The notes beneath the pieces were generated by a model that saw only the letters and a list, made by a program, of their open reading frames with translations, did no database searches and had not been told where the DNA came from. A program made the position numbers and the translations under genes. This document shows, piece after piece, positions 1 to 4,592 of a DNA stretch of 7,924 nucleotides. This stretch comes from Candidatus Auribacterota bacterium (GTDB taxonomy: Bacteria > Auribacterota > JAFGBW01 > JAFGJP01), in NCBI GenBank assembly GCA_016929035.1, contig JAFGJP010000251.1, forward strand, positions 1 through 7,924, written 5' to 3'. Positions within the stretch are counted from its first letter, which is position 1; every line of letters begins with the position of its first letter.

Positions 1-191
1 ATCAGGGACGTTTCCATGGCACGTTTAAGAGGACTTGTGTAAATAACCTTGATAGGACAGCCCGATACTCTTTCTGCTGTAGCTTTGGCCTGCTGAATTC
101 CTGTTGCATCAAGAGGAATATCCTCCCTGCCTCTGAATATTTCCTTTGCATTCCAATCCGTTTGACCATGTCTGATTAGATATATTCTCAT
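1..191 (-). CDS. Histidine phosphatase (phosphoglycerate-mutase-like) family protein, partial
   Basis: Only the first 63 codons are present; the gene runs out of the left edge. The reading begins MRIYLIRHGQTDWN, which carries the LIRHGQT signature of the histidine phosphatase superfamily at residues 5-11; the His is the one phosphorylated in catalysis. It continues with FRGREDIPLDATGIQQA and with YTSPLKRAMETS, the second conserved block (SPLxRAxxT) containing a phosphate-pocket Arg. Members include cofactor-dependent phosphoglycerate mutase, alpha-ribazole phosphatase and broad-specificity phosphatases, and this N-terminal part cannot separate them. The ATG at 191-189 is supported by GGAG at 201-198. 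The gene lies directly behind a fluoride riboswitch and two terminator-like hairpins, so its expression is probably fluoride-induced (inference). A fluoride exporter could follow downstream, outside the window. Confidence 0.9.
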   Translation of the reverse strand, partial: MRIYLIRHGQTDWNAKEIFRGREDIPLDATGIQQAKATAERVSGCPIKVIYTSPLKRAMETSL

Positions 192-205
192 GCAAATCTC
201 CAGCT

Positions 206-242
206 AAAAAAAAGCCTCCACCGAAATGTATTCCGATAGAGG
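206..242 (-). terminator. Second terminator hairpin in the riboswitch leader
   Basis: Just after the first terminator the minus strand has CCTCTATCGGAA (242-231), loop TACA, then TTTCGGTGGAGG (226-215), C, and eight Ts (213-206). All 12 positions pair, four of them as G-U wobbles. The T tract ends five bases before the GGAG ribosome binding site of the phosphatase. The two hairpins share the CCTCTA...GGAGG-like arms and may derive from one another. A transcript must pass both to reach the gene, which would tighten the off state (inference). Confidence 0.8.
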
Positions 243-244
243 TC

Positions 245-274
245 AAAAAAACCTCTACGGAATAACAGTAGAGG
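245..274 (-). terminator. Riboswitch expression-platform terminator
   Basis: The minus strand reads CCTCTAC (274-268), a 9-nt loop, GTAGAGG (258-252), then seven Ts (251-245). This is a 7-bp perfect stem with a T tract, a standard intrinsic terminator. Its 5' arm overlaps the pseudoknot strand of the fluoride aptamer, which is the expected switching arrangement. Confidence 0.9.
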
Positions 275-325
275 TTATCAATCCCATCGCTGAGACGGTT
301 AACGGCGAACCCCATCGCCTTTTCT
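266..325 (-). ncRNA. Fluoride riboswitch aptamer (crcB motif)
   Basis: Read on the minus strand, the RNA carries GGCGATGGGGTTCGCC (319-304), a hairpin with the conserved GAUG of this class. A second stem follows (GUCUC at 296-292 with GGGAU at 285-281), then UUGAUAACCUCUACUG (281-266). This order and these motifs match the published crcB/fluoride aptamers. The loop GGGGUU (313-308) can pair with AACCUC (276-271), giving the pseudoknot expected for the ligand-bound form, with one G-U wobble. The 3' strand of the pseudoknot is also the 5' arm of the terminator that follows, so the two structures exclude each other. The expected behaviour is an ON switch: fluoride stabilises the pseudoknot and prevents termination. 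The match was made by eye from memory of the motif; a covariance-model hit would settle it. Confidence 0.88.
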
Positions 326-347
326 AATATCGAAGTTTTATATAACA

Positions 348-376
348 ATTATAGAATAAATAACCTGAGTCTTTAA
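348..376 (-). promoter_or_regulatory. Promoter of the fluoride-riboswitch transcript
   Basis: The minus strand has a perfect TATAAT (353-348) and, 17 bp upstream, TTAAAG (376-371), a moderate match to TTGACA. Transcription would start near 341, some 20 nt before the aptamer, and give a leader of about 150 nt before the phosphatase ATG. Confidence 0.65.
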
Positions 377-446
377 AGTAAAAAATACATCTCTATCTGA
401 AGACGGCTGATGCGTTGTATTTAAAACAGAAAAAACACAAAACATA

Positions 447-475
447 TTGACAGACAATATTATCTATTTTAGTAT
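447..475 (+). promoter_or_regulatory. Promoter of the arsR-ABC transporter operon
   Basis: A perfect -35 box TTGACA (447-452) is followed after 17 bp by TAGTAT (470-475), a 4/6 match to TATAAT. The predicted start near 482 gives a 5' leader of about 20 nt. The -10 box lies in the left arm of the 36-bp palindrome, so a bound repressor would block it. A smaller inverted repeat, ATATTG (444-449) and CAATAT (455-460), overlaps the -35 box. Confidence 0.75.
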
Positions 476-497
476 ATTTATATATACTAAAATAGAT
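462..497. promoter_or_regulatory. 36-bp palindromic operator before the ArsR-type regulator
   Basis: Arms ATCTATTTTAGTATAT (462-477) and ATATACTAAAATAGAT (482-497) are perfect inverted complements over 16 bp around a TTAT spacer. It contains the -10 box and ends six bases before the regulator's ATG. Dimeric winged-helix ArsR repressors bind such palindromes at their own promoters, so autoregulation of this operon is the simplest reading. Binding itself is inferred. Confidence 0.8.
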
Positions 498-503
498 TAA
501 ATA

Positions 504-779
504 ATGGACAAAGATCATAAAATAGCAGAAATCAACAAAGTTCTCAGTGTGAATACCCGCGTGAAAATAATCAGACTGCTTAGTGAGAAGGCGTTCTGCG
601 TAGGGGCTCTGTCAGCGCGGCTTGGCATTACGCCGGGGGCTGTTTCTCAGCATATGCGGATACTCAAATCAGCCGGGCTGGTTGTGCCGGAAAAAAAGGG
701 GTATTATGTTCATTACCGGTTAGAGAAACAAGCATTAAGAAATTGGGCACAAGAAATTAATGAACTGTCAAAAATCTAA
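504..779 (+). CDS. ArsR-family winged-helix transcriptional regulator
   Basis: This 91-residue protein is nearly all winged helix-turn-helix. VLSVNTRVKIIRLL (13-26) is the first helix, ITPGAVSQHMRILKSAGLV (42-60) covers the turn and recognition helix, and KKGYYVHYRL (64-73) is the beta wing. Proteins of this family are small dimeric repressors released from DNA by metals or other signals. The classical metal site ELCVCDL is replaced here by FCVGAL (31-36): one Cys remains (Cys32) and the second is Gly, so the usual metal response is doubtful. It opens an operon with an ABC exporter whose ATPase starts 14 bp downstream. The ATG at 504 has no visible Shine-Dalgarno sequence and the leader is only about 20 nt. 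The palindrome just upstream is its likely operator. The effector is unknown. Confidence 0.9.
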   Translation: MDKDHKIAEINKVLSVNTRVKIIRLLSEKAFCVGALSARLGITPGAVSQHMRILKSAGLVVPEKKGYYVHYRLEKQALRNWAQEINELSKI

Positions 780-793
780 AAGCTGAATCTAAA

Positions 794-1786
794 ATGACGA
801 AAGAACAGAACGCGATTATAGAAGTCAAAGGTCTTGCTAAATCATTTGACAAAACAATTGCTTTAGACGGCATTTCGTTTTCCATACAATCTGGAGAATT
901 GTTTGGCTTCCTGGGGCCTAACGGAGCGGGCAAAACCACGACCATCAATATTCTCACAGGGCTGGTCCGCCCGGATGCAGGAATTTTTCAGATCGGCGGG
1001 ATTGATTGTACTAAAAACGTCCAATCAGCACAGCACCTTATCGGTGTTGTTCCGGACGAGAGCAACTTATACCCCGAATTGACAGGGTTTAACAATCTGT
1101 GCTTTTGCGGAGCACTTTACGGGTTAACAAAGCAGGAAAGGCAAAATAAGGCCCGTAAACTGCTGGATACTTTTGGCCTTTCTGAGGCAGCGAGCCGGAA
1201 GTTCGGCGGCTATTCCAAAGGCATGAAAAGAAAACTTACCATAGCAGCAGGAATCATTCACAGTCCCCGAATCCTGTTCCTGGATGAACCAACAACCGGC
1301 CTCGACGTGGCAAGCGCACGGCAGGTGCGGCAACTCATTGCTGATTTGCATAAAGCCGGTACGACTATATTCCTTACAACACACTACATTGAAGAAGCCG
1401 AGCGGCTATGTGAGCGCATTGCTTTTATTGTTTCCGGACGCATAGTCAAGATTGATTCGGTTGAACACCTTCTTGAGCCTTTTCAAAGAAAGCAGGCCAT
1501 GCAAATCGCGTGCATAAAGGATACAAGTTTCATACAGCCTAAACTTTCTGAAACGTTTCCCGATATGAGTTTTATTTTCTCAAAAAATAACATGATCCGC
1601 GTCGAAGCAGACAAACCTGTTTTTGCAGGAGCCATCGTCCGTTTCCTTGAAGAGCAGGGCATTGACGTTTCTGAAGCCCGTCGAATAAGACCTTCTCTTG
1701 AAGATGTCTTTGTGCAAGTCACAGGCATTGAAAGCGATGCTTTGAGAAAAGAAAAGGAAAAATCCGGCATGGGAGGCAAATCATGA
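794..1786 (+). CDS. ABC transporter ATP-binding protein (DrrA/ABC-2 type)
   Basis: A 330-residue ATPase with the full motif set: Walker A GPNGAGKT (41-48), signature YSKGMKRKL (140-148), Walker B ILFLDEP (160-166), D-loop TTGLD (167-171) and H-loop His197. It would energise the permease encoded next, together forming an exporter of the DrrAB/ABC-2 class at the cytoplasmic membrane. At the Q-loop the sequence is IGVVPDESNLYPELTG, with Asp where many ATPases have Gln; I recall a similar acidic replacement in other ABC-2 ATPases of this kind. The C-terminal 100 residues after the nucleotide-binding domain, ending in RRIRPSLEDVFVQVTG, match the usual DrrA-like extension (xxPSLEDVFxxxTG). No strong Shine-Dalgarno precedes the ATG, so translation may depend on coupling to the regulator gene 14 bp upstream. 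The substrate cannot be read from sequence; drug, lipid or peptide export are all possible. Confidence 0.95.
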   Translation: MTKEQNAIIEVKGLAKSFDKTIALDGISFSIQSGELFGFLGPNGAGKTTTINILTGLVRPDAGIFQIGGIDCTKNVQSAQHLIGVVPDESNLYPELTGFNNLCFCGALYGLTKQERQNKARKLLDTFGLSEAASRKFGGYSKGMKRKLTIAAGIIHSPRILFLDEPTTGLDVASARQVRQLIADLHKAGTTIFLTTHYIEEAERLCERIAFIVSGRIVKIDSVEHLLEPFQRKQAMQIACIKDTSFIQPKLSETFPDMSFIFSKNNMIRVEADKPVFAGAIVRFLEEQGIDVSEARRIRPSLEDVFVQVTGIESDALRKEKEKSGMGGKS

Positions 1787-2520
1787 AAGCGTGGATTGCC
1801 TTCTGGAATATCCTGCTTAAAGATATGCGCAGTTATTACCTCAAACCGCCCAATATCAGTTGGGGTTTACTGTTCCCGTTGGTCTGGATAACGATGTTTT
1901 TCATTCGCTCCGGCCTGGGAATGGAAAGCCTACCCAAGTTACTGCCCGGACTAGTGGCGCTTAGTATCCTTTTTGGCACAACCAGCGTCCTTTCCGTGAC
2001 CGTGACGTTTGAGAAAAAGGGACGATCTTTCGAAAGGCTTCTGCTGGCTCCTATTTCATTAGAGGTTTTAATGCTGGCCAAGACATCCGGAGCAATATTA
2101 TTTGGAACAATAAACGCGTTTGTGCCGATCTTTGTGGCAATGCTGTTAACCGACTTATCCGCTGTAAACTGGGCCATTCTCGTTCCCGCAACAATCCTTA
2201 TCGCTATAAGCTCAACTTTCTTAGGCTTGTTTATTGCCGTCTCGGTCAAAGAGGTTTTTGAGGCCCAGACATTTTCAAACTTTTTCCGCTTCCCGATGAT
2301 TTTCCTGTGCGGCCTCTTCTTTCCCGTCAAGCAGCTGCCAATATGGCTGAGGCCTGTGTCTTACATGTTACCTCTCACATACGGTGCTGATATTCTGCAC
2401 ACCTCGATCAACCAGACAAGTCACATGCCCTTATTACTAAACTTCAGCCTGCTGACCCTTTTTTGTGCTGCACTTTTCACCTTTAGTCTGAGAAACATCC
2501 GTAACAAATGGATCATATAA
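1783..2520 (+). CDS. ABC-2 type transporter permease
   Basis: This 245-residue membrane protein has about six hydrophobic segments, roughly residues 24-42, 53-75, 100-122, 128-152, 167-180 and 215-236. It carries the ABC-2 landmark of an EKKGRSFERLLLAPIS stretch (76-91) between the second and third segments and FFRFPMIFLCGLFFPVKQLPIWLRPVSYMLPLTY near the fifth (motif described from about 167-200), with the FFP..LP.W typical of DrrB-like permeases. It pairs with the preceding ATPase. The ATG overlaps the ATPase stop by four bases (ATGA), and GGGAGG at 1771-1776 sits six bases upstream, so start and coupling are clear. It is the last gene of the operon; I see no convincing GC-rich terminator just after it. 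Substrate unknown. Confidence 0.93.
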   Translation: MKAWIAFWNILLKDMRSYYLKPPNISWGLLFPLVWITMFFIRSGLGMESLPKLLPGLVALSILFGTTSVLSVTVTFEKKGRSFERLLLAPISLEVLMLAKTSGAILFGTINAFVPIFVAMLLTDLSAVNWAILVPATILIAISSTFLGLFIAVSVKEVFEAQTFSNFFRFPMIFLCGLFFPVKQLPIWLRPVSYMLPLTYGADILHTSINQTSHMPLLLNFSLLTLFCAALFTFSLRNIRNKWII

Positions 2521-2812
2521 AAACCCACATATCACTCTTGCACATTTTTGTATACAAAAACAAAAGCTTGTTTAAATTCTCTTCAGCATCTACTATTACA
2601 ATAACCAAAAGCAGGGGGTATCGACCTTTATTGAGGTGGTTTACAGCTAACCCGCATTTCTTGCAAATATTTATATAAATTGTGTTTTGTTACGTAACCA
2701 TCGTGGATTACACAATCTTTCCTGAAAATAGACTGGAAAAGCGGCTATATGCATTTTCATAGTTAACACTCACAAGATGTGAGAAATCGGAGCTAACCTC
2801 ATCACCGTGTAT
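2521..2812. other. Intergenic gap with short palindromes
   Basis: These 292 bases hold no convincing gene. They contain a perfect 16-bp palindrome TTTTTGTATACAAAAA (2545-2560), a GTTACGTAAC palindrome (2689-2698) nested between ATTGTGT (2679-2685) and ACACAAT (2710-2716), and a small hairpin CTCACA-AGA-TGTGAG (2769-2783). None has the GC-rich stem plus T tract of an intrinsic terminator, although it lies between two convergent transcription units. Confidence 0.6.
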
Positions 2813-3172
2813 CTATTTAATAATCATATAACCCGCAATAAGTAAAAGACATACTCCGAATATTTTTCTTAATATTACTTCAGAAAAGCCAATGGCGAAT
2901 TTTGCCCCAAAATATCCCCCTATAATAAAACCTATACATATTAATGCAGCAACCGGAATATTCACATAACCTTGTTTGTAATAAGCCAATGCCGCGAGTA
3001 TTCCTATAGGCGGTATCAGCATGGCTAAGGTTGTGCCTTGAGCCGTATGCTGAGAAAAGCCAAAAAGATAAATAAGCGCGGGAACAATGATTATACCGCC
3101 TCCTATTCCGATCAAACCGCTTATACCCCCGGCAAAAAGGCCGATGAGTAAGTATAAAATAACGTTTAACAT
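2813..3172 (-). CDS. TSUP (TauE/SafE) family permease, half-size
   Basis: A 119-residue, very hydrophobic protein with four likely membrane helices. It has the TSUP repeat signature LIGLFAGGISGLIGIGGGIIIVPAL (the glycine-rich stretch lies around residues 8-33) and HTAQGTTLAMLIPP. Full TauE/SafE sulfite/sulfonate exporters have two such repeats in about 250 residues; this protein has one, so it probably works as a dimer. One-repeat forms are known in the family. An in-frame ATG also lies at 3184, but GGAGA (3182-3178) sits five bases before the ATG at 3172, which I prefer. The DsrE-like gene upstream points to sulfur anions or sulfur-containing organics as substrate, which is inference. If the DsrE frame is repaired, the two genes are only 15 bp apart, as in an operon. 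Confidence 0.88.
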   Translation of the reverse strand: MLNVILYLLIGLFAGGISGLIGIGGGIIIVPALIYLFGFSQHTAQGTTLAMLIPPIGILAALAYYKQGYVNIPVAALICIGFIIGGYFGAKFAIGFSEVILRKIFGVCLLLIAGYMIIK

Positions 3173-3187
3173 ATTTTTCTCCATTTT

Positions 3188-3509
3188 TTAAAACGTCACT
3201 ACTCTGTCTGATTCTTTAACAATATCATAACATATCCTTCATTGTCGAGATAGGGCACATATCAGAGCTTTCCTGCTCTCTTGACTTGATACAGCTCCCG
3301 CAGGCGTAGATCGTACCGCCCGCTTGCATGAACTTTTCAACCTGCTCAACTGTATTAAACTTGCCTGTGCTGACTTTTTGATATTCAACGCCCTTCCCCA
3401 TGAAGAATACTTTTACTTCATCACCCTGACCAAGGGCAAAATTGCCGTAACGCAAAGCGTTCCAGCAGGTCTCGGCATCGTTGCTTGAAATGATTATCCC
3501 TATTTTTAT
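3188..3509 (-). pseudogene. DsrE-family protein with ATA start and 3' frameshift
   Basis: The product belongs to the DsrE/DsrF-like family of small sulfur-relay or peroxiredoxin-like proteins: KIGIIISSNDAETCWNALRYG at the N-terminus (given from residue 2), GDEVKVFFMGKGVEY, then ACGSCIKSRE and DMCPISTMKD with conserved cysteines. Two things are wrong. First, the expected start M-K-I-G is encoded ATA-AAA-ATA-GGG (ATA at 3509-3507), although an excellent GGAGG lies six bases upstream; the only ATG, at 3590, adds 27 unrelated-looking residues. Second, the frame ends early at 3225 (MKDML-stop), while YDIVKESDRVVTF-stop continues in another frame to 3188. Dropping one T at 3229/3230 gives a continuous MKDMYDIVKESDRVVTF ending, as I recall from homologs. 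It could be a fresh pseudogene, an assembly error or unusual translation. As written, the uninterrupted frame is 3225-3509. Confidence 0.8.
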
Positions 3510-3514
3510 AAGCT

Positions 3515-3521
3515 GACCTCC
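3515..3521 (-). promoter_or_regulatory. Strong ribosome binding site before a non-ATG start
   Basis: The minus strand reads GGGGAGGAGGT just before CAGCTT and then ATA. The spacing of six bases to ATA is ideal, and no ATG, GTG or TTG lies in the right window. This fixes initiation at or very near ATA 3509, or shows that an ATG was mutated there. Confidence 0.7.
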
Positions 3522-3550
3522 TCCCCTTCTGGTTCGAAGAATCGAAAAAG

Positions 3551-3592
3551 TCTTGCCTATAGATATTAAACTGTACCTGCCATCAGGCAAGA
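3551..3592 (-). promoter_or_regulatory. Possible dsrE promoter flanked by an inverted repeat
   Basis: On the minus strand TTGCCT (3590-3585) and TAATAT (3568-3563), 16 bp apart, form a plausible weak promoter about 45 bp upstream of the dsrE-like start. The -35 box lies in one arm of the inverted repeat TCTTGCCT (3551-3558) and AGGCAAGA (3585-3592). The other arm falls near the predicted start of transcription. Such a layout would suit a repressor, perhaps the divergently encoded XRE protein, but this is inference. Confidence 0.4.
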
Positions 3593-3822
3593 ATAGTTTT
3601 AATTCACTAACTCATTTTATTCCAAAGAGTTTGGGAGAAAAAATAAGATATTTCAGGCTGAAAAAAGAAATTTGTCAGAAGGAGCTGGCCCGGGAACTGA
3701 AAGTAACAAAAGCCTGTGTCTGCCGGTATGAGAAAAATGTCACTAAGCCTGATGAGAAAACACTGAATATGATAGAAAAAATATTAAAAACTGCTATTGG
3801 GAAATTAACTGAAAATGTATAG
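3553..3822 (+). CDS. XRE-type helix-turn-helix protein
   Basis: The reading frame encodes a Cro/C1-type DNA-binding domain. SLGEKIRYFRLKKEICQKEL (26-45) gives helices 1 and 2, ARELKVTKACVCRYEKNVTKP (46-66) holds the turn and recognition helix with the usual Y/W-E-xxxxxP ending, and LNMIEKIL (71-78) is a closing helix. The start is uncertain. The frame opens at 3517; the first usable codon is TTG 3553, with no clear Shine-Dalgarno sequence, and no ATG occurs before the domain. The first ~20 residues are unlike a conserved domain, so the gene may have lost its true 5' end. It is divergent from the dsrE-like gene and its proposed start lies in that gene's promoter region, so it might regulate it. 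The next small ORF overlaps its end by eight bases. Confidence 0.6.
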   Translation: MPIDIKLYLPSGKNSFNSLTHFIPKSLGEKIRYFRLKKEICQKELARELKVTKACVCRYEKNVTKPDEKTLNMIEKILKTAIGKLTENV

Positions 3823-4063
3823 AAAATTTAAATATGTTCAGGATTGGATCATACTTGGCTTATTCCTCATCCCTCCGCTCACAATCGGCTACTGGGCCGG
3901 GCAGAATGAGATTATCCGTAAACCGTGGGTGAAGACGGTGGATATTGTGGAATATGAGGATGAGATCTGTATATATGAGCATGGCTCTTTTCCACATTTA
4001 GCTGATGAAAGTTCTAAGTTCTTAATACAACGATATTTTAAGATATTCATGGCTCTGAAATAA
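3815..4063 (+). CDS. Small unrecognised ORF with one membrane segment
   Basis: I do not recognise this 82-residue protein. It opens MYRKFKYVQDWIILGLFLIPPLTIGYWAG, in effect a positively charged start followed by one hydrophobic segment (about residues 11-28), then an acidic stretch (VEYEDEICIYEHG). The ATG overlaps the end of the XRE gene by eight bases, suggesting coupling, but no good ribosome binding site is visible. The frame beyond its stop still looks partly coding, so it may be the front of a gene broken by stop codons. Low confidence that it is a working gene. Confidence 0.3.
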   Translation: MYRKFKYVQDWIILGLFLIPPLTIGYWAGQNEIIRKPWVKTVDIVEYEDEICIYEHGSFPHLADESSKFLIQRYFKIFMALK

Positions 4064-4249
4064 CTGTTTAAGGTTGAACCCCCTAACTTCTTGAATACCA
4101 GAAACTTAAGCAGGGGCATTTACGATAGTATCAACTAAGTATGGAAAAGAGCCTATGAGCATTATAAAGGAGAGTTGATTTTTGAATGTGATAGCGATCA
4201 AAAAGCGTATAAGTTTTTAAGTAAGCTGATGGAAATCAAAATGGATTGA
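4064..4249 (+). pseudogene. Decayed coding sequence, family unknown
   Basis: In the same frame as the ORF before it, the sequence reads through as FKVEPPNFLNTRNLSRGIYD..., TAA at about 4133, then VWKRAYEHYKGELIFE, CDSDQKAYKFLSKLMEIKMD and TGA at 4247-4249. The second block has the amphipathic, charged make-up of real protein, but it has no start codon with a ribosome binding site. I read this as the remains of one or two genes. No family is recognised. Confidence 0.3.
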
Positions 4250-4274
4250 GCGATAAAATAATTTCTTATATAAT
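4246..4274 (+). promoter_or_regulatory. Promoter before the IS-truncated gene
   Basis: TTGAGC (4246-4251) and a perfect TATAAT (4269-4274) are 17 bp apart. Transcription would begin near 4281 and give an 80-nt leader before the ATG at 4363. Confidence 0.6.
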
Positions 4275-4294
4275 ATTAATGGATTCAGAAGATA

Positions 4295-4345
4295 GTGAGC
4301 TACCCACTTTCTGGTCTATGCGTAAACGCAGGGAGTTTGGTTCAC
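4295..4345 (+). other. Possible structured 5' leader
   Basis: Within the leader, GTGA (4295-4298) and ACC (4302-4304) can pair with TCAC (4342-4345) and GGT (4339-4341). Inside, ACTTTCT (4306-4312) can pair with AGGGAGT (4330-4336) around a small TGCG-TAAA-CGCA hairpin (4319-4330, sharing base 4330 with the outer stem). No T tract follows. This was found by eye and may be chance. Confidence 0.3.
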
Positions 4346-4362
4346 CCAACCTTTAATTTGAT

Positions 4363-4554
4363 ATGAAAACGAAACCACTACCTAGAAAAATGACGACTCT
4401 TCAGCTGGATCGATCATTCTCGCCTGAAGAAATGAAGCGTATCCGTAAAGGACTCCAGCCTGAGCAGATGGAAGATAAGTGGATTATCTGCTGGGAGCAT
4501 AACACTCTTTCTTTCTATCGCAATGACTGTCAACACCGATTTAAAAATCCATAG
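4363..4554 (+). pseudogene. Small conserved hypothetical gene cut by an IS21 end
   Basis: The protein starts MKTKPLPRKMTTLQLDRSFS and has GLQPEQMEDKWIICWEHNTLSFYR. I recall a family of small bacterial proteins with a MEDKWFIYxEDxTLYFHRSWTG core; its function is unknown to me. Here the match stops after FYR (about residue 52), where family members continue with a conserved HRSWTG-like block. The change of sequence falls at 4524-4528, where the IS21-type end TGTCAACACC begins. The last nine codons (ending in TAG at 4552-4554) are therefore IS sequence, and the gene has lost its 3' part. It has its own sigma-70-like promoter 90 bp upstream but no obvious Shine-Dalgarno sequence. Confidence 0.6.
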
Positions 4555-4578
4555 AAACGCCGAAATAAAATTCCATAG
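4528..4578 (-). repeat. IS21-family terminal end with internal repeats
   Basis: The end begins TGTCAACACC. Two 21-bp units, at 4534-4554 and 4558-4578, match at 17 of 21 positions; each runs C-x-CCGA...TCCATAG, with a 24-bp period. Multiple repeated transposase-binding units at the tips are typical of IS21. It lies 15 bp beyond the istB stop, as expected for the istB-proximal end. The exact tip could be 4524 (TGAC) or 4528 (TGTC). Confidence 0.75.
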
Positions 4579-4592
4579 ATAAGGCAAAAAAA

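Noticed and set aside
109..348. Minus-strand 79-codon frame across the riboswitch
   Set aside because: It overlaps the aptamer, two terminators and the phosphatase start in a different frame, so it is a chance ORF.
1836..2330. Long 164-codon open frame on the minus strand
   Set aside because: It lies wholly antisense to the well-supported ABC-2 permease gene and shows no recognisable protein features.
2679..2716. ATTGTGT/ACACAAT inverted repeat around GTTACGTAAC as an attachment or IS site
   Set aside because: Arms are only 7 bp, with no integrase or target duplication nearby; probably chance.
3510..3590. ATG at 3590 as the start of the DsrE-like gene
   Set aside because: The extra 27 residues are not family-like, and the strong ribosome binding site lies inside them, just before the ATA at 3509.
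4339..4350. GGTTCACCCAAC as part of an integron attC site
   Set aside because: ACCCAAC fits RYYYAAC, but no GTTRRRY partner is found at a suitable distance on either side.
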